Source: a bacterium
Lineage (GTDB): Bacteria; UBA8248
Direction: 5' to 3'
DNA: 64,000 nt
Assembly: GCA_022825065.1 (NCBI GenBank)
Contig: JAJDYR010000039.1
Coordinates: 110,182-174,181 of the forward strand
Shown here one piece after another: positions 25,355-33,458 of the stretch (its first letter is position 1; each line of letters begins with the position of its first letter). Under the pieces are notes generated by a model, which made no database searches, was not told the DNA's origin, and saw nothing but the letters and a program-made list of their open reading frames with translations. The position numbers and the translations under genes were made by a program.

Positions 25355-26353
25355 CTAGCAGCCGCCTTCCAGCGCCATCTTGGCGAATTTCGCCGTCGCC
25401 GAATCCGCGAAGCTCTTGGGCACCCTGTCGAGCTTGCCCTGTGACTTGAGGAACTCCGAAGTCGCTCGGAGCGCTTTCTGCACGCCGCCTCCGAGCCAGG
25501 TCGCCGAAATCTGCTCCTGCAACGAAGGATAGCCGTAGAGAGCGAGCACGCCCCCGACCCGGGCCTCATCGCCGGAGACCGAAGCGGCGATGGCCTTCGC
25601 GTTCGCCGTGCCCGGTCCGTATTTGCCCGGGTTGGCGCGGTAGTCCGCATCGGCCGACGCCACCATCTTCACCCACTGGCAGGCGAATTTGGGATTTTTC
25701 CTGGTGAAGTTCTTGTGCGCGACCATTGCGTCGAAGGTCGCCTTGCCCCAGTTGCTGAGATCGCCGGAGGTGATCAAAACACGACCCTTTTGCTTCATTC
25801 GCCCGAGGGCCGGATCCCAGACGAAACCGCCGTTGATGTCGCCGCGCTCCCAGGCCGCGAGCATATCCGGCGGCGACATGTCGATGACCTTGAGCGACCG
25901 GGGAGAAATGTTGAACTGCTCCAGGGCGAACATCATGTGGAAGTGGGTGGTGGAAACGAAGGGCACCGCAATCGTCTTGCCCTTGAGATCCTGGGGCGCC
26001 GTGATCGATTTGTCCACCACCAGCGCTTCGGCGTCGTTGATGTTGTCGTAGACGTATATGACGTGGAGGTCGACGCCACGGCTGTAGCCCGCCGCCGTCG
26101 GAGACGAACCGCTGAGCGAGATGTCCACCGAACCCGACGCCATCGCGTTGATCACTTCGGTCCCGGAGGTGAATTTCACGAATTCGATGCTCTTGCCGCC
26201 GAGGCCCTTCGTCTTGATCTCCTTCATCTTCGCCTTCCACGGCCCGTAAAGGAGCTGATAACCGATCGTAACGTCGGCCGCGTGCGCGCTGCCTGAAATC
26301 CCGAGTAACGCTACGGCTAGAGCCAGGACGATCTTGCGCAGATGTAGCTTCAT
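25355..26353 (-). CDS. tauA: ABC transporter substrate-binding protein, TauA-like
   Basis: A 332-residue periplasmic binding protein with a signal peptide ([20 protein letters not shown]...AHA, cleaved near 25). Motifs of the taurine/sulfonate family are [55 protein letters not shown] and [17 protein letters not shown] at 26353 has AAGGAG upstream. As first gene of the minus-strand operon it sets specificity: taurine is likely by family, but alkanesulfonates or nitrate-like ligands cannot be excluded. A sulfatase diverges just upstream. Confidence 0.85.
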   Translation of the reverse strand: MKLHLRKIVLALAVALLGISGSAHAADVTIGYQLLYGPWKAKMKEIKTKGLGGKSIEFVKFTSGTEVINAMASGSVDISLSGSSPTAAGYSRGVDLHVIYVYDNINDAEALVVDKSITAPQDLKGKTIAVPFVSTTHFHMMFALEQFNISPRSLKVIDMSPPDMLAAWERGDINGGFVWDPALGRMKQKGRVLITSGDLSNWGKATFDAMVAHKNFTRKNPKFACQWVKMVASADADYRANPGKYGPGTANAKAIAASVSGDEARVGGVLALYGYPSLQEQISATWLGGGVQKALRATSEFLKSQGKLDRVPKSFADSATAKFAKMALEGGC

Positions 26354-26468
26354 GGTTCCAGTCTCCTTGTTGTCTCCCGGGATTGGCCGCAAGATTAGAC
26401 TGAAATCATATCAGGTTGTCCGGCCGTTCGCCACGATACGCGTGAAGCCCCATGTGCGCGGAGAATCC

Positions 26469-26560
26469 CGGGCGCGTCGACGCCATGCGCGCACGCTGGC
26501 CTGCGCGACGATGCCCGGCCGCGGCCGCGCGCCGTCAGACGTCTTCACCTGGAAGCATCC
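26469..26560 (-). pseudogene. frameshifted thermonuclease gene fragment
   Basis: On the minus strand this stretch encodes FQVKTSDGARPRPGIVAQASVR, which mirrors FKVEARPWPGIVAQASVR of the intact nuclease at 22.9-23.3 kb. A 2-base loss then breaks the frame before the GVD(T/A)P motif, which continues in another frame. Bases 26489-26520 are identical to 23145-23176 (32 of 32). No start, signal peptide or C-terminal part remains. The rest of the gap 26354-26736 shows nothing I can name. Confidence 0.7.
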
Positions 26561-26736
26561 CCCTCGGTTGATTCGCGCGGAACAGTTGGAGCAATTCCGT
26601 TGCTTTTTTCTTCGGAGCCGCCTGTCGGCGGGATTGCCCCTGTGACCTGTACCGTCCCGCATTGAAAATCCCCGCTCTGTGGTAACATGCAACGGAACAC
26701 TCATCATGACATTGGCGTCATTTTCGGGACTCATGA

Positions 26737-28179
26737 ATGGAACCGCTGAATTTCGTCTTCATCATGTCCGACGAGCACAACGCGCGGACCCTCGGCTGCT
26801 GCGGACACGAGATCGTGAAGACCCCGCACATCGACGCCCTGGCGGCGTCGGGGACGCGCTTCGCCGCCGCCTATACGAACTGCCCCATCTGCGTGCCCGC
26901 GCGGGCGAGCTTCGCCACGGGCCGCTACGCGCACCAGACAGGCTACTGGGACAACGCGCACCCCTATGACGGCCGTATCCCGGGCTGGGGGCACCGACTA
27001 CAGGCCACCGGCCACAAGGTGGTCTCGATCGGGAAGCTGCACTACAGGAACACGACGGACCCCACCGGGCTGGACGAGCAGATTCTCCCCATGCACGTAA
27101 AAGACGGAAAAGGCGACCTCGCGGGCGCGCTTCGCGCCGGGATGCCGCCCAAGACCGCCACCAGGGGACTCGCCGAGCAGTTGGGGCCGGGCGATTCGAG
27201 CGTCCTTCGCTACGACAGGCAGATCGCCGAGCGGGCCTGTGAGTGGATAGAAGATGCGGGCGGGCGAGAGGATGGAACGCCCTGGGTGCTGTTCGTCTCC
27301 TTTCTCGCGCCGCACTACCCGCTCGTGGCGCCGCCCGAGTTCTATGCGATGTACCCGGCAGAAGAAATGCCGCTGCCCCCGCCCAAATCCGCCGACGACC
27401 CGACGCACCACCCCTGGGTGCGCGCGGTACGAAAGGCCTGGCCGTATGACGATTACATGGACGAGGAGAAACGCCGCGTGGCGGTCGCGTCTTATTTCGG
27501 GATGTGCTCGTTCATGGACGCGAACGTAGGCGCGGTGCTGGGCGCTATCGAGGCGGCGGGGCTCTCCGGGCGAACCCGCGTCGTCTACGCCAGCGACCAC
27601 GGCGAGAGCCTGGGCAAGCGCGGCATCTGGGGCAAGAGCACGCTCTATGAGGAATCGGCCGCCGTGCCGCTCGTGCTCGCGGGGCCGGACGTCCCCCGGG
27701 GAAAGGTCTGCCGGACGGCGGTCTCGCTCGCCGACGCCTATCCCACCATCCTGGCCGCCGTGGGCGAGGAGTTGACCGAGAAAGAGGAGAGAGAGCTTCC
27801 CGGAGCGTCCTGGTTCGATCTCGCGGCGGCGCCTGACGATCCCGAGCGCGCCGTCTTCAGCGAGTACCACGCGGCGGGCGCGCCCACCGGGGGATACATG
27901 CTGCGGCGCGGGCGGTACAAGTACATCCACTACGTGGGCTATCCGCCCGAGCTCTTTGATTTGGAAAACGACCCCGGCGAGGCGTTCGACCTCGCGCGGG
28001 AACCCGGCTACAATTCCCTTATCGAAGAATTCGAAACAGCGCTTCGGGTGGTCGTCGACCCCGAGGCCGCAGACAGAAAAGCCAGGGCCGATCAGGCGGC
28101 CCTGGTGGAGCGATACGGCGGGAGAGAGGCCGTCCTGAGCGGGGGCGGCTATTTCGGCTCTCCCACCCCGACCGATTGA
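26737..28179 (+). CDS. sulfatase (arylsulfatase/choline-sulfatase family)
   Basis: A 480-residue sulfatase. The formylglycine signature is CVPARASFATGR with the modified residue at Cys52; SDEHNART (metal-binding aspartate pair) is at the start and SDHGESLG near 285 completes the site. No signal peptide is visible, so it is probably cytoplasmic, like choline sulfatases. It hydrolyses sulfate esters. It diverges from the TauABC-type operon with about 380 bases between; the pairing suggests organosulfur use. Formylglycine-generating enzyme would be needed and is not in the window. Confidence 0.88.
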   Translation: MEPLNFVFIMSDEHNARTLGCCGHEIVKTPHIDALAASGTRFAAAYTNCPICVPARASFATGRYAHQTGYWDNAHPYDGRIPGWGHRLQATGHKVVSIGKLHYRNTTDPTGLDEQILPMHVKDGKGDLAGALRAGMPPKTATRGLAEQLGPGDSSVLRYDRQIAERACEWIEDAGGREDGTPWVLFVSFLAPHYPLVAPPEFYAMYPAEEMPLPPPKSADDPTHHPWVRAVRKAWPYDDYMDEEKRRVAVASYFGMCSFMDANVGAVLGAIEAAGLSGRTRVVYASDHGESLGKRGIWGKSTLYEESAAVPLVLAGPDVPRGKVCRTAVSLADAYPTILAAVGEELTEKEERELPGASWFDLAAAPDDPERAVFSEYHAAGAPTGGYMLRRGRYKYIHYVGYPPELFDLENDPGEAFDLAREPGYNSLIEEFETALRVVVDPEAADRKARADQAALVERYGGREAVLSGGGYFGSPTPTD

Positions 28180-28218
28180 TGATTGATGGACCAACAACCA
28201 CCCCAAAGGAGGAAGAAC

Positions 28219-29325
28219 ATGAGAAAGAAACTTTTTGTCTTCGGTATCGCGCTCCTGGCGGCGACGTGCGTCGCGGGCGCTTCGCTCACGCAAGCCGCGA
28301 TGATCACCGATCAGGAGAAGAAGCTCATCCGGGCGGCGAAAAAAGAGGGCGGCGTCGTCATCCTCAACCCGCTGTTCAGCGACCGGACTTCCAAAAAGAT
28401 GGGCCCCGCCTTCATCAAGCGCTACGGCCTGGGCGACGGCTTCAAGTTCCGTAACGTCCGCAAGGGAACGGGCTCGACCGTCGCGCAGGTGCGCCAGGAG
28501 ATCAAGGCGGGCAAGTTCACCGTGGACATCCACCTGGTGAGCGCGCCCGGGTTCTTCCACGCTGCGGTGAAGCGCGGCGCGTTCCTGAAGCTCGACAGCG
28601 GCAACTGGAAAGACCTCGTCAAGGTCGTGGAGGGGGCCGGCCAGTACCACAACTATCCCTACATCGTGACGCCGCTGGCCTACAGCTTCCAGCCCGTGTG
28701 GAACAGTTCGTGTCCGGGCATGAAGGACTTCAAGGTCACCTCGCTGTTCGACGTGGTGCACCCCTCGCTCACGGGCAAGACCATCGTGACCGACATCACC
28801 AAGAGCTTCACGACCACCAACACCGTCATCGGCCTGACCGAGGCGGGCGTGGACATGAGCGATTTCTGGCAGAAGATGAAGGCCACCAAGCCCATCGTCA
28901 TGTTCCGCACCGAGCCGCGCATCCAGACGGTGATCAACTGCGAGCGCCCGGTCGACATGTTCAACCTCACGGGCCGCATCTACCAGAACGTCCTCAAGAA
29001 GCCCTCGCTCGCCAAGATCATCAAGATGAGCCATTACAAGGAAGGCCAGGTCATGCTCGGCAACCAGGCCGGCGTGATCAAGGGCTCGCCGCACCCCAAC
29101 GCGGGCAAACTCCTGCTCGAGTTCCTGATGACCAAGGAAGGCACCGACATCTACGTCGGCAACGAGGCCATCTACTCCTTCCGGGAGAACTACACGCCGC
29201 CTGCGAACGTGCGTCCGTTCCTGATGGACCTGAGAAAGGTCAAGCTGATCGGTCTCAAGGACTGGGTCGCCGCCCAGCGCAGCTTCAAGGCAGTGCGCGG
29301 CGAGTGGCTCAAGGTGTTCAAGTAG
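28219..29325 (+). CDS. extracellular solute-binding protein (family 1, iron/polyamine-like)
   Basis: A 368-residue binding protein with a signal peptide (MRKKLFVFGIALLAATCVAG..., cleaved near QAA, about 31). The family features are EKKLIRAAKKEGGVVILNP, FRNVRKGTGSTVAQVRQEIKAG, SAPGFFHAAVKRGAFL and the C-terminal GSPHPNAGKLLLEFLMTKEG. It resembles the AfuA/FbpA group that binds ferric iron or small organic ligands. A strong AAAGGAGGAAG precedes ATG 28219. No permease or ATPase follows; it stands alone, 40 bases after the sulfatase, and may serve a transporter elsewhere. Confidence 0.8.
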   Translation: MRKKLFVFGIALLAATCVAGASLTQAAMITDQEKKLIRAAKKEGGVVILNPLFSDRTSKKMGPAFIKRYGLGDGFKFRNVRKGTGSTVAQVRQEIKAGKFTVDIHLVSAPGFFHAAVKRGAFLKLDSGNWKDLVKVVEGAGQYHNYPYIVTPLAYSFQPVWNSSCPGMKDFKVTSLFDVVHPSLTGKTIVTDITKSFTTTNTVIGLTEAGVDMSDFWQKMKATKPIVMFRTEPRIQTVINCERPVDMFNLTGRIYQNVLKKPSLAKIIKMSHYKEGQVMLGNQAGVIKGSPHPNAGKLLLEFLMTKEGTDIYVGNEAIYSFRENYTPPANVRPFLMDLRKVKLIGLKDWVAAQRSFKAVRGEWLKVFK

Positions 29326-29342
29326 GGTAGAAACCGCTTCGC

Positions 29343-29375
29343 GCCCGCCTGTGGGGAGATATTCCGCAGGCGGGC
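29343..29375 (+). terminator. GC-rich hairpin after the binding-protein gene
   Basis: GCCCGCCTG (29343-29351) and CAGGCGGGC (29367-29375) form a perfect 9-bp stem 18 bases past the stop. No T run follows, so termination may be weak or factor-dependent. Confidence 0.4.
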
Positions 29376-29413
29376 CGGGCGGATACCGTTCGCCGCACCA
29401 CCACCTTCACACA

Positions 29414-29811
29414 CGCATTTCCCCGCATTTGCCGTCGCCCGCATTTCGCGCCGATACGGTATGCTGGAGAGGCCGCCCGTCGGCCTGTTTTTTTTCAGAT
29501 GGCGGAAGGGGCGCTGCCCGCAGGGATCGATCCGCCGCTCCGGCGAGGCGCGGAAGGCGCATTTGCCCGCATTTGCCGTCCGCGCGGATTCGGGGGATTC
29601 CGGTATGATGGCGAAGCCGGGCGCTTCGTTCGAGAAAATGGAATTTCCGTAAAATTCGATAAAATTAGATAAATTCACGGGGTTTTTCGAGAAATTGACG
29701 GGGTATTTCCGGGAATTATTTTCTTGGGCTTTGACGCATCCGGGTCGCTACGCAGGGAAATTCTGTCATGGAACGAAACCCCTGCAATAACAGGAAATGC
29801 GCGGAAATGCG
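29414..29811. repeat. short CGCATTT motifs in helically phased pairs
   Basis: Gene-free stretch 29326-29868. CGCATTT occurs at 29414, 29424, 29440, 29558 and 29568, and its complement AAATGCG at 29795 and 29805. Three pairs (29414/29424, 29558/29568, 29795/29805) are exactly 10 bases apart. Two of the direct sites continue as GCATTTGCCGTC and, 25 bases further, as CGGTATG or CGGTATGATGG, so a longer unit is repeated at about 29424-29460 and 29568-29605. Between 29650 and 29690 there is an AT-rich AAAATTCGAT/AAAATTAGAT/AAATTCACGG run with a similar 10-base period. I see no gene here. Confidence 0.6.
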
Positions 29812-29825
29812 GGGAATTACCGAGA

Positions 29826-29854
29826 TGAAAATCCCCCGGGCGTCGGCCCGGGGG
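29826..29854 (-). terminator. rho-independent terminator after the thiolase gene
   Basis: CCCCCGGGC and GCCCGGGGG (29833-29841 and 29846-29854) form a 9-bp stem with a 4-base loop; on the minus strand ATTTTC follows. It lies 15 bases beyond the thiolase stop. Confidence 0.65.
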
Positions 29855-29868
29855 AGTCCGTTATCCGG

Positions 29869-31065
29869 CTAGTTCTTGCTCAGAACGAAGACGCTGGATA
29901 CGGCGCCGGGGCCGCCCAGGGTGTGGCCGAGCGCTCGTTTCGCGCCCTTCACCTGGCGGTCGCCGCAGCGCCCCAGGAGCTGGTGCGTCAGGTCGGCCAC
30001 CACGCGCGCGCCCGTCGCGCCGATGGGATGGCCGCAGCTTTTGAGGCCGCCCGAGGTGTTCACGGGCAACTCGCCGCCGAGTTTGCTCGCGCCGCTTTTC
30101 ACGAAATCGGGCCCCTCTCCCTTCTCGACGAAGCCTAAGTCCTCATAGTTCAGGATCTCCGTAATCGTAAAACAATCATGCACTTCCGCGACGTCTATCT
30201 CCTCGCGGGGGTTCGTCACGCCGGCCTGCTCATACGCCTGGCGCGCGGCCTCCTGGGTGGCCTCGAAGCCGATGAAGCTGAACTTCGGGTTGAACGCCGT
30301 GGTGATGTAGCCCGTCGCGCACGAAAGGCCCATGCCGTCGATCAGGACGTAGTCTTTCTTGTCGAAGCGCGCCTCGGCCAGCTCCGCCCGGCAGAGCACG
30401 ACGGCGGCGGCGCCGTCCGTCGTGGGGCAGCAATCGTAAAGGCCCAAGGGCTCCGTGACAGGCGGGGCCTTCAAGACCTGTTCCTTGGTGATCTCCTTCC
30501 TGAAATGCGCGCGCTTGTTCAGGCTCCCGTGGTAGTGGTTCTTGACCGCCACCTCGGCCAGGTCTTCCTTGTCCGCGCCGAACTCCTCGAAATACCGCCT
30601 CGCCAGAACGGCGAAGCTGCCCGGCGCCGTGCGGCCCTTCGAGTACATAGGGTGAAGTTTTTCAACGTGTTGCGCGACCAGGCTGCCGCGTGGCGGGACC
30701 TCGCGCATCTTCTCGGCGCCGACGGCGAGGACGACGTCGTGCATGCCCGAAGCGACGGCCATCGCCGCCATGCGGACGGCCTCCATGCCCGTCGTGCAGT
30801 AGTTCGCGACCCGCGAGACGGGCTTCGGGTAGAGGTTGAGCGCCTCTGCGAGCGAGGGGCCGCCCGTGCCGTCGAAGCCCCAGCCGAGCGGCAGATACGT
30901 GCCCAGCCATGCGGCCTCGATATCCTCGCCGCTCACGCCCGCGTCCTCGTAGGCTTCGAAGGCGGCCTCCACGACGAGGTCGTTGTAGCTTTGCTCGAAG
31001 AGTTCCCCGAATTTCGTGATGCCCGCGCCGATGATGGCGACTTTTCCGGCGATGCTTCCGCTCAT
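29869..31065 (-). CDS. thiolase family protein
   Basis: A 398-residue thiolase of the SCP-x-like branch, with start motif VAIIGAGITKFGELFEQSY, nucleophile in NYCTTGMEAVR (about Cys90), VAEVHDCFTI, GGLKSCGHPIGATGARV and the C-terminal GHTLGGPG. ATG at 31065 has AAGGAG at the right distance. It follows, in the same direction, a fused HMG-CoA-synthase-like/DUF35 gene 47 bases upstream. That pair mimics the archaeal thiolase/HMGCS/DUF35 complex, in which the thiolase forms acetoacetyl-CoA. In this organism it might instead run a degradative thiolysis. Confidence 0.85.
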   Translation of the reverse strand: MSGSIAGKVAIIGAGITKFGELFEQSYNDLVVEAAFEAYEDAGVSGEDIEAAWLGTYLPLGWGFDGTGGPSLAEALNLYPKPVSRVANYCTTGMEAVRMAAMAVASGMHDVVLAVGAEKMREVPPRGSLVAQHVEKLHPMYSKGRTAPGSFAVLARRYFEEFGADKEDLAEVAVKNHYHGSLNKRAHFRKEITKEQVLKAPPVTEPLGLYDCCPTTDGAAAVVLCRAELAEARFDKKDYVLIDGMGLSCATGYITTAFNPKFSFIGFEATQEAARQAYEQAGVTNPREEIDVAEVHDCFTITEILNYEDLGFVEKGEGPDFVKSGASKLGGELPVNTSGGLKSCGHPIGATGARVVADLTHQLLGRCGDRQVKGAKRALGHTLGGPGAVSSVFVLSKN

Positions 31066-31112
31066 GTCCAACTCCTTGAAAAAAGAGGTTTTCCCGAGGA
31101 AAAGAGAATGCC

Positions 31113-32516
31113 CTATTCGGCGGGGCGCAGTTTCCAGAAGTAATTATAATACCCATCGCCCTGATGGAGAAGCCGGAAAACGAGTTCGCACTCCATGCCG
31201 ATGCGGACGTCGTCCTTCACCTGGTTCGTCATCTGGCCGTAAAACCGCCCGCCGCCTTCGAGTTCCACCGTCGCCATCGTGATGAAGCCCTCGGGCGAGG
31301 GGGGCAGGTAATCGTGGATGAAGGTGAAGATTTGCCCCCGGCGGCCCAGTTTCCGCTCATCCCACTCATCCCGCGCGCCGCAGGCGTTGCAGACCTGCTG
31401 GCGGGGATACTGAAGTTCTCCGCAAGCGCGGCAAACCCCGGCCATCAGGCGCATGGTTGCCCTGTTCTCCTTCCAAAGGATGCTGGGCGAGGTGAAGGGC
31501 TTGATTTCCTCCTCAGGCGATAAGCCGTTGAATTTCAACCATTGGCCGTAATTCGGGATGGCGCGCGCGCGCTCGACGGACCAGCCGACTCCCCGCTGTG
31601 ATCTCAAGGAATGGACCTCCTCCGTCGCCCGGAGCAGGATGGCCTCGCCCCCGCTGCCGTGGCCCGCGACGATGACGTGCTCGCCCGGTTCCGCGTTCTG
31701 GAGCGCATCGACGAGGGAAAGTAAAGGCGCCGCCGCCCCGGCGTCCCCCAGCCGCGCGATGAGGGGGTTTTCGGGGTAAGCAGAGTCTGGAAAGCCCAGT
31801 TTTCGGGCGATGGCGGCGTGGGTGCGGGCGTCGGGGGCGTAAACCAGAACGCGTGCGATGTCCTCTCTCGTGGCGCCTGTTTGGCTGAGCAATCCCTCGA
31901 CCGTGGCGACGCTCTGGCGAACGTAGCCGTAGTCCTGGATGAATTTGGCGTCGCCTGCGGAGACGGCCCCCTCGCCCGGCAGCCGCCATCTGTCGATGAA
32001 ATCCTCGGACCATGAATATATCGCCTCGATCTCGGCGGCGACGTCGTCTCCCTTGCCCAGCAACACCGCCGCCGCGCCGTCGCAAAGGCTTAATTCATCG
32101 GGACTTCCCGGCAGGGATGGCCTTTTCTCCGCCGCCACCACGGCCGCCGCCTTGGAAGAACCCGCTTCTATGGCGTCACACGCAGCCTTGAGGGCAGACG
32201 TGCCCGCGCGCACGGAGCCGCCCGCGTCCAGGGTGAAGAGTTTTTCGGGCAGATCGGCCGCCGCGGCGAGCACGGAAGCGTTTGATTTTTCGGCGTATGG
32301 GTGAGACGTGGAGGCGAAATAGAGTGAGTCGACCTCGGAATCACCCCAGCCCGCGGCGTTGATGAGCGCCTCCACTCCCATGGTGATGGGGTCTTCGTCG
32401 AAACCGGCCAGCGGGCGTGAAGCCCTCGGGCTGCCGCTGCCCCATACGGCCCGCACGGTGTCTCCGCCCAGCCGATGAAAGGGTATATATGCTCCCACAC
32501 GCGTGATACCAGCCAT
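31113..32516 (-). CDS. HMG-CoA-synthase-like domain fused to a DUF35 zinc-ribbon/OB-fold
   Basis: A 467-residue fusion. Residues 1-330 follow the archaeal HMG-CoA synthase pattern (VGAYIPFHRL, ASTSHPYAEKSNASVLAAA, GDALEY-equivalent PDELSLCDGAAAVLLG, GHGSGGEAILL). Residues about 350-467 are a DUF35 unit with CRAC and CNAC zinc pairs and the TFIHDYLP strand. The segment that carries the catalytic cysteine in the family (ACKAGT) reads SVRAGT at 101-106, so the nucleophile appears replaced by valine. It may be a non-catalytic acyl-CoA carrier or scaffold for the neighbouring thiolase. ATG at 32516 follows AAAGGAGG. The gap 32517-32723 is a divergent promoter region without clear elements. Confidence 0.8.
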   Translation of the reverse strand: MAGITRVGAYIPFHRLGGDTVRAVWGSGSPRASRPLAGFDEDPITMGVEALINAAGWGDSEVDSLYFASTSHPYAEKSNASVLAAAADLPEKLFTLDAGGSVRAGTSALKAACDAIEAGSSKAAAVVAAEKRPSLPGSPDELSLCDGAAAVLLGKGDDVAAEIEAIYSWSEDFIDRWRLPGEGAVSAGDAKFIQDYGYVRQSVATVEGLLSQTGATREDIARVLVYAPDARTHAAIARKLGFPDSAYPENPLIARLGDAGAAAPLLSLVDALQNAEPGEHVIVAGHGSGGEAILLRATEEVHSLRSQRGVGWSVERARAIPNYGQWLKFNGLSPEEEIKPFTSPSILWKENRATMRLMAGVCRACGELQYPRQQVCNACGARDEWDERKLGRRGQIFTFIHDYLPPSPEGFITMATVELEGGGRFYGQMTNQVKDDVRIGMECELVFRLLHQGDGYYNYFWKLRPAE

Positions 32517-32723
32517 TTCGCCTCCTTTGGGTTTTCTTCGGAAATCGGGGGACTTTTTCTCTTGTGTGGACGAAATAGTCAAGCCGCGTAAGGGTTTCTG
32601 AGCTTTGCGGTTGTGCGGTATCTGATTTCTCGATTTTACTTCTCGCGCGCCTTCTCCTCGCGGCGGAATTCTTCTATGATGCGGGTGCCCGCCGACTTTT
32701 GTTCTCTACTGGAGAGGGGATGA

Positions 32724-32966
32724 ATGAAACTTCACGTTGAATACTGCGAAAAGTGAAACTACGGGCCACGATATGAGCAGTTGGCTCAGGATTTGAAAAA
32801 ACATTACCAGGACCTGGAAATCGCCGGAAACGAAGACGGGAATTTCCGCGTCGGTTCCTTCGAGCTGGTGCTTGACGGCGAACTTTTGTGGTCGAAACTC
32901 GACTCGGGCAATTTCCCCACGGAAGAAGAAGCCGTCAATCTCATCGGGGAGCGTGTGAAAGCATGA
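32724..32966 (+). CDS. selW: selenoprotein W/Rdx family protein with in-frame UGA (Sec)
   Basis: From ATG 32724 the frame reads MKLHVEYCEK, then TGA at 32754-32756, then NYGPRYEQLAQDLKKH and on to a normal stop at 32964-32966, 80 residues with Sec. This is the SelW pattern: a beta strand, a CxxU redox motif (here Cys-Glu-Lys-Sec), then the conserved Y-PRYE-LA-DL helix, an FEL/FEV strand with VLDGELLWSK, and a final PTEEEA helix. The UGA sits exactly at the redox-active position, which argues against a chance stop. GGAGAGGGG precedes the ATG. SelW proteins are thioredoxin-fold thiol oxidoreductases. A gene caller that stops at UGA would miss it or start at TTG 32781. Sec machinery genes are not in this window. 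Confidence 0.85.
32757..32790 (+). promoter_or_regulatory. candidate bacterial SECIS hairpin
   Basis: Directly after the UGA, TGAGC (32774-32778) and GCTCA (32784-32788) pair around the loop AGTTG. The loop begins 22 bases after the UGA and has a G in its second position; both agree with what is known of bacterial SECIS elements read by SelB. The stem is short (5 bp). Confidence 0.5.
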
Positions 32967-33433
32967 CTTTCGAGGGAGAGGTGGTTTCGGTTCACATCGC
33001 TTCGGTGGGCGGTGAACCCATGATGGAGGTCGCCCAGGCGCAAGCAGTTGCAGGATCAGGACTTGCGGGAGATCGCTACGCCGAGGGCGTGGGCACGTAC
33101 TCCAAAAAACAGGGACCCGATCGCGAGGTGACGCTCATCGAAATCGAAGCGATCGAGGCGCTTTCGCGCGATCACGATATCCATCTCGACGCGGGCCAGA
33201 GCAGGAGGAACATCGTGACGCGCGGCGTTCCGCTCAACCACCTGGTGGGGGCTGAGTTTCGGGTGGGCGATGTGCGGATGCGCGGCGTTCGCCTGAACGA
33301 GCCATGCAGGTATTTCGAGAATTTGCTGGGAATAGAAGGATTACATGATGCCCTCATCAACCGCTCGGGGCTGAACGCGCAAGTGTTGAGCGAAGGCTCG
33401 ATTCGCGCAGGTGCCGTCATCCAACGTATCTGA
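32963..33433 (+). CDS. MOSC domain protein
   Basis: A 156-residue stand-alone MOSC protein: GLAGDRYAEGVGTYS, a REVTLIEIEAIEAL strand-helix, GQSRRNIVTRGVPLNHLVGAEFRVGDV and the invariant cysteine in NEPCRYFENL. MOSC domains carry sulfur or handle the molybdenum cofactor. The ATG overlaps the stop of the selenoprotein gene by ATGA, so the two are translationally coupled; a link between a thiol/selenol reductase and sulfur transfer to molybdopterin is a plausible but untested reading. Confidence 0.85.
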   Translation: MTFEGEVVSVHIASVGGEPMMEVAQAQAVAGSGLAGDRYAEGVGTYSKKQGPDREVTLIEIEAIEALSRDHDIHLDAGQSRRNIVTRGVPLNHLVGAEFRVGDVRMRGVRLNEPCRYFENLLGIEGLHDALINRSGLNAQVLSEGSIRAGAVIQRI

Positions 33434-33458
33434 ATCAATATTTTCTAGAGATCCTCTC

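Noticed and set aside
26998..29094. Open frame of 698 codons on the minus strand
   Set aside because: It is antisense to the sulfatase and binding-protein genes, both with clear family motifs and ribosome sites. It is a by-product of high GC at third positions and its peptide is Arg/His/Gly-rich without any motif.
32724..32756. The TGA after MKLHVEYCEK as an ordinary stop or nonsense mutation, with the rest a pseudogene
   Set aside because: The code after the TGA is intact, family-typical and ends at a proper stop overlapping the next gene; the TGA falls exactly at the Sec position of SelW.
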